In this document: positions 24,607-27,772 of the stretch, one piece after another | Layout: every line of letters begins with the position of its first letter | Position numbering within the stretch: the stretch's first letter is position 1 | Assembly: GCA_030156305.1 (NCBI GenBank) | Contig: JASGMZ010000010.1 | Span: 1-27,772, forward strand | Length of the DNA stretch: 27,772 nt | Source: Bacteroidales bacterium | GTDB lineage: Bacteria > Bacteroidota > Bacteroidia > Bacteroidales > UBA12077 | Direction: 5' to 3' | The notes under the pieces: generated by a model | The model's database searches: none | Told to the model about the DNA's origin: nothing | The model's input: the letters and a program-made list of their open reading frames with translations, nothing else | Made by a program: the position numbers and the translations under genes

Positions 24607-27516
24607 TTAAAATGAATATAAATCGATACCAAAAAGCAATTCAGCAAAGAATGATTGCTGTTCGGGCAAATAACCTATTCGCACGCCGGTATTCAATGGA
24701 AACATGGTACGCAATAAATGGTAATCGATTGAAAGATCTATACCAAAACTATAAAATTCTTCTTTTGTTGTTCTTAGCAATGAAGAATTTTGAGTGTATG
24801 TATTATATTGATTTATGGCCAAATCAGCAAATAAAGCACCTCTAATGCGTTTTACATAAACCAAAGGGCCAATACTCAAGTCGGGATATGCAATTGGGAA
24901 AACATAATCGCCATAAAGCTTAACTAATTTTTCAGTTCTTTGACGAGACATTCCACGTGGAAAACGAAACCGGGAAGAATACAAATAGAGTTTTGGGCTT
25001 TGGTATTGATATCCAATATCAAATTTAAATCCATGATCCTCAAAAAAACCGGGTAAATATATCCGTGCATCAATGGTAGATATGTAACCAAAAAAATCCT
25101 GATCAAAAGGCGAATTATATAAATTATAATCAATAAAAACACCCTGCCTGGGCTGAATATCACGATGTGCTTTTCGGGTATAAAAAAACAAATACAGCTG
25201 ATAATTCATAAATTCCAATCCTTCCTGATAATAATGATCATTATATTGATAATAATAACGGTTACTATATTCAAACGTAATTCCCGGATAAAATCCAGCG
25301 ATAAATTTCCCGCGGTTTAAATTAAAAGGAATATATGTTTCAACTGTAAAATTAGTATTATCGTACTTAAGTTGTGGAGCCCATGCAACATCAGAAGCGG
25401 CAAAATATTCGTGCCGATCGCCATAGTCAGTAGTTATTTTTACATAAGGATACAACCCTTTATAAATTAAAGAAGAAGATAAATAATGATGGTTGTTTTT
25501 ATATGCATATCCTAAAATGGTTTCCATTGTGCTCAATTTATTCTGCGAAAGAAGCATAATCCCGGGATGAATTTTCCCATAAATTTCAGAAAGGTCGCTT
25601 ACATTTTGCTGAAAATCAATATCCTCAAAATCATAATATAAAGGTACCCAGCTATGAAAATAGAATAAATTAGCCAGTCTGGAATAGGATTTTACTGGAT
25701 ATTTGTTGGCTGGAATTTTACTGTTTTCTATTTTCCCGTTTTCCTGAGATGATAATTTTTCGGCCAGATAATCTGGCTCAACTTTTTTCATCTCTTTTTT
25801 GTGCCACAGCGCTCTTTCTATGGGTATTTTAGAAATACCAAACCCTTGCGAACTATATTCACTGGCAAAAATATGTTTTGCATTCGCATCTATATCAAAA
25901 TCAAAAATTCCAAATTTTGATGCCGTTAATTGATAAAAAGAGTGACTGCTAAAATGATATGCATAAATATTATCTATGCCATTATAAGTTGAATGAAAGA
26001 AAATATAATCAGAGGTAGGATGTATTCGCTGAATATCAACCCCTGGAATAGCAAAAACAGATTCCCATTGATCTGTTTTATAATCATACCGGCTAACCTG
26101 TTTTGTATTCCCGTTAATTTCTATAACATAAATGTATCTTTCATCGGCAGACCATTGAGGGCGTTGAATAAAATGGCCATTTGGCGAAGCAATTTTTTTA
26201 GCCACAAAACCATTATAGGAGCTAATAATATTTAAAAAATATTCATTCTTAGAATTTACTTCAATTACTGCTATTTTGTTCGTCCCGGCAGAAATATCCG
26301 GACTAAAATACCGTACTTTATCAACCACCAGCTTTTCCTCTCGAGTCTCGATATTAAATAATTTAATAGCCGTGTATTCTCTATTGTGCCATCTTGCATC
26401 GGGCCTGTATTCGGCCCAAACAATAAATTTCCCTGCAACAGAAAAATCATCGGAAATGAGAGGCCCCGGTTCCCATAAAACGCTTTCCTCTCCTTCACAT
26501 ATTTGTACAAATTGAGGGATATGAGAAAAACCTTTTTTTAGAGCAATTACTTTCCCTTTAGCAAAATATTGCGGATGTACATAATCGTAAAAATCTGTTT
26601 TATCAGGATTGATAAAATGCGTTGGTGTATATTTTTTTTGCTCGCTTTCTGCGGTCCACAAACTATCTAAAAAAGAAAAACTTTCCTGATATAACTTTTT
26701 ATGTGAAAGGCCGGAATGTTTTTTTAGTCCCTGGTTAAAAGCAAAATTAGTAGGTAAAAAAGTGTACGAATTTTTGGCAACATAGTCTACAACGTCACTC
26801 CATTTATCCGCTCCATATTTAGCTCTAAAATAAGCAGTAAATTGATAGCCATATTCATAATGATTGGGGACATAATCTTTATACGATCCAAAAAGAAACT
26901 TATCAAAAGAATATCTTTTTTCATCAGTTAATAAATGGGCCCGCATTCCGCTTTTAAAATTGGGGAGGCGCCCACGCCCAAAAGAAGAAAGAGCGGTTTC
27001 CGTTACTACAGCATCCCCTTCATAAAACCACATGGGTAATTGCCCGGCAACCAGGCCAGTAGCTTGTTGCCCAAAAACTAACCGTAACACTTTTGTAATT
27101 CCCTGATTTAATTTATCGATCTGAACTACATGACGGAGCTCATGGATACATAATTGCTGAAGATTATTATCAGGATACATACTTTGCGATGGAACGGGAA
27201 ACAATTCCATCCGTTTAGGAGCCCATGATACATATCCATTGGAGCGGATGCTCTGTGAATGAATGATTACAGAAATTTTCTTGGGGTGGTGATTAAGTGA
27301 GTTACCAACTTTTTGGTAACTAAATTCTAAAATATTGGCGATTTTTTGTGCAGTGGACTGATATTCCGAAGGAAAAATAAGCTGAAAATTGTCGGTATTT
27401 ATCTGCTCCCATCTTATGGATGCCGGATCTTGCCCCGTTGAATAAAATTGTCCATAAGAAGGAATAAAAATAAAAAAGATTACCACGAATAAAATTACTC
27501 GATAAATATATCGCAT
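24607..27516 (-). CDS. Outer-membrane protein: gluzincin protease domain, WD40-like propeller, C-terminal beta-barrel
   Basis: The 969-aa protein starts with a signal peptide (MRYIYRVILFVVIFFIFI..., cleavage after SYG). The ATG at 27516 is chosen over an in-frame TTG at 27537, which would overlap the upstream gene. A peptidase-MA-like domain follows (about 25-290) with HELRH (H125, E126, H129) and WFYEGDA (E166) as likely third zinc ligand. Next is a TolB/PD40-like propeller (about 300-570; e.g. FIQRPQWSADERYIYVIEI). Last is an aromatic-rich beta-barrel (about 630-969) ending in Phe, as outer-membrane barrels do. It lies 4 nt after a T9SS-cargo gene and is probably co-transcribed with it. Substrate unknown. 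Confidence 0.82.
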   Translation of the reverse strand: MRYIYRVILFVVIFFIFIPSYGQFYSTGQDPASIRWEQINTDNFQLIFPSEYQSTAQKIANILEFSYQKVGNSLNHHPKKISVIIHSQSIRSNGYVSWAPKRMELFPVPSQSMYPDNNLQQLCIHELRHVVQIDKLNQGITKVLRLVFGQQATGLVAGQLPMWFYEGDAVVTETALSSFGRGRLPNFKSGMRAHLLTDEKRYSFDKFLFGSYKDYVPNHYEYGYQFTAYFRAKYGADKWSDVVDYVAKNSYTFLPTNFAFNQGLKKHSGLSHKKLYQESFSFLDSLWTAESEQKKYTPTHFINPDKTDFYDYVHPQYFAKGKVIALKKGFSHIPQFVQICEGEESVLWEPGPLISDDFSVAGKFIVWAEYRPDARWHNREYTAIKLFNIETREEKLVVDKVRYFSPDISAGTNKIAVIEVNSKNEYFLNIISSYNGFVAKKIASPNGHFIQRPQWSADERYIYVIEINGNTKQVSRYDYKTDQWESVFAIPGVDIQRIHPTSDYIFFHSTYNGIDNIYAYHFSSHSFYQLTASKFGIFDFDIDANAKHIFASEYSSQGFGISKIPIERALWHKKEMKKVEPDYLAEKLSSQENGKIENSKIPANKYPVKSYSRLANLFYFHSWVPLYYDFEDIDFQQNVSDLSEIYGKIHPGIMLLSQNKLSTMETILGYAYKNNHHYLSSSLIYKGLYPYVKITTDYGDRHEYFAASDVAWAPQLKYDNTNFTVETYIPFNLNRGKFIAGFYPGITFEYSNRYYYQYNDHYYQEGLEFMNYQLYLFFYTRKAHRDIQPRQGVFIDYNLYNSPFDQDFFGYISTIDARIYLPGFFEDHGFKFDIGYQYQSPKLYLYSSRFRFPRGMSRQRTEKLVKLYGDYVFPIAYPDLSIGPLVYVKRIRGALFADLAINQYNTYTQNSSLLRTTKEEFYSFGIDLSIDYHLLRTMFPLNTGVRIGYLPEQQSFFAELLFGIDLYSF

Positions 27517-27520
27517 AAAG

Positions 27521-27772
27521 TTATTTTTGAACAACAATTTTTTGCGTATAAACTAATCCCTTTTCTCCTGTAAATTTAATAATATATAACCCATTTCTTA
27601 AATGTTCAACAGGAAATTCATAGTTATTGTTCTCTGACATATATATCGATCCTTTAAAACAAACTTCCCCACTCGTTGAAATTAATTCAACGAAAACTTT
27701 TTGAGTTATGATCTGATGTGTTGTAAGCTTTAAAATGTCTTTAACAGGATTTAGAATCCTAATTTGTTTGGT
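27521..27772 (-). CDS. C-terminal T9SS sorting domain of a secreted protein (5' end outside window)
   Basis: The minus strand is open from the window edge to a TAA at 27523-27521, giving 83 residues. They contain IRILNPVKDILKL, resembling the type A Por-secretion CTD motif YPNPV.D.L.I. The end is LRNGLYIIKFTGEKGLVYTQ followed by KIVVQK, matching the family's G-x-Y-x-x-x closing strand and basic tail. This domain directs export and surface attachment by the type IX secretion system. The passenger region lies outside the window. The downstream protease/barrel gene starts 4 nt after its stop. Confidence 0.85.
   Translation of the reverse strand, partial: TKQIRILNPVKDILKLTTHQIITQKVFVELISTSGEVCFKGSIYMSENNNYEFPVEHLRNGLYIIKFTGEKGLVYTQKIVVQK

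Overview
The window comes from an AT-rich Bacteroidetes (Bacteroidota) chromosome, probably an environmental, marine or anaerobic lineage. Evidence: a type IX secretion C-terminal sorting domain at the right edge, Bacteroidetes-type promoters (TTTG, a 19-21 nt spacer, then TAnnTTTG), no clear Shine-Dalgarno sites, a split F-ATPase operon lacking atpD and atpC, a bactofilin, and an outer-membrane protease/propeller/barrel protein. I cannot name a genus.

Left part, plus strand (1-8127): the receiver-domain tail of a protein cut by the window edge (probably a hybrid histidine kinase), a YgjP/DUF45-type zinc metallopeptidase, and three tandem paralogous membrane sensors of 770-782 aa. Each sensor has the order TM, dCache, TM, HAMP, GAF, coiled coil, PAS, and none has a recognisable output domain. 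Sensors 1 and 2 each have a good promoter match; sensor 3 follows 21 bp after sensor 2. A bidirectional terminator separates them from the convergent minus-strand genes. Those genes are a secreted TPR protein and an AlbA_2 (Schlafen-type) protein lying just downstream of atpG.

Centre, minus strand (10065-24452): two complete rotary-ATPase gene sets are interleaved. In transcription order they run: bactofilin; a small AtpI-like membrane protein; the V/A-type operon E-DUF2764-A-B-[four-helix-bundle insertion]-D-I-K; a terminator; then the F-type operon atpB-E-F-H-A-G. In many Bacteroidetes the bactofilin and AtpI-like genes directly precede atpB, so the V-type operon looks nested in the F-type locus. 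The V-type proteolipid keeps all five residues that bind sodium in Enterococcus hirae NtpK, whereas the F-type c subunit lacks the sodium signature. The pair is therefore predicted to couple to Na+ (V-type) and H+ (F-type).

The four-helix-bundle gene between the V-type B and D genes is flanked on both sides by degenerate 7-bp tandem repeats in opposite orientation (left AGTTCTY, right AACTCYR). It looks like a late inserted cassette.

Right edge, minus strand (24607-27772): a 969-aa outer-membrane protein (gluzincin protease, WD40-like propeller, beta-barrel), preceded by 4 nt by the C-terminal T9SS sorting domain of a secreted protein that runs off the window. No gene-free stretch exceeds 300 bp. 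The longest (23217-23492, 276 bp) holds inverted repeats and the predicted V-ATPase promoter. No tRNA, rRNA, CRISPR or classical transposase gene was seen.
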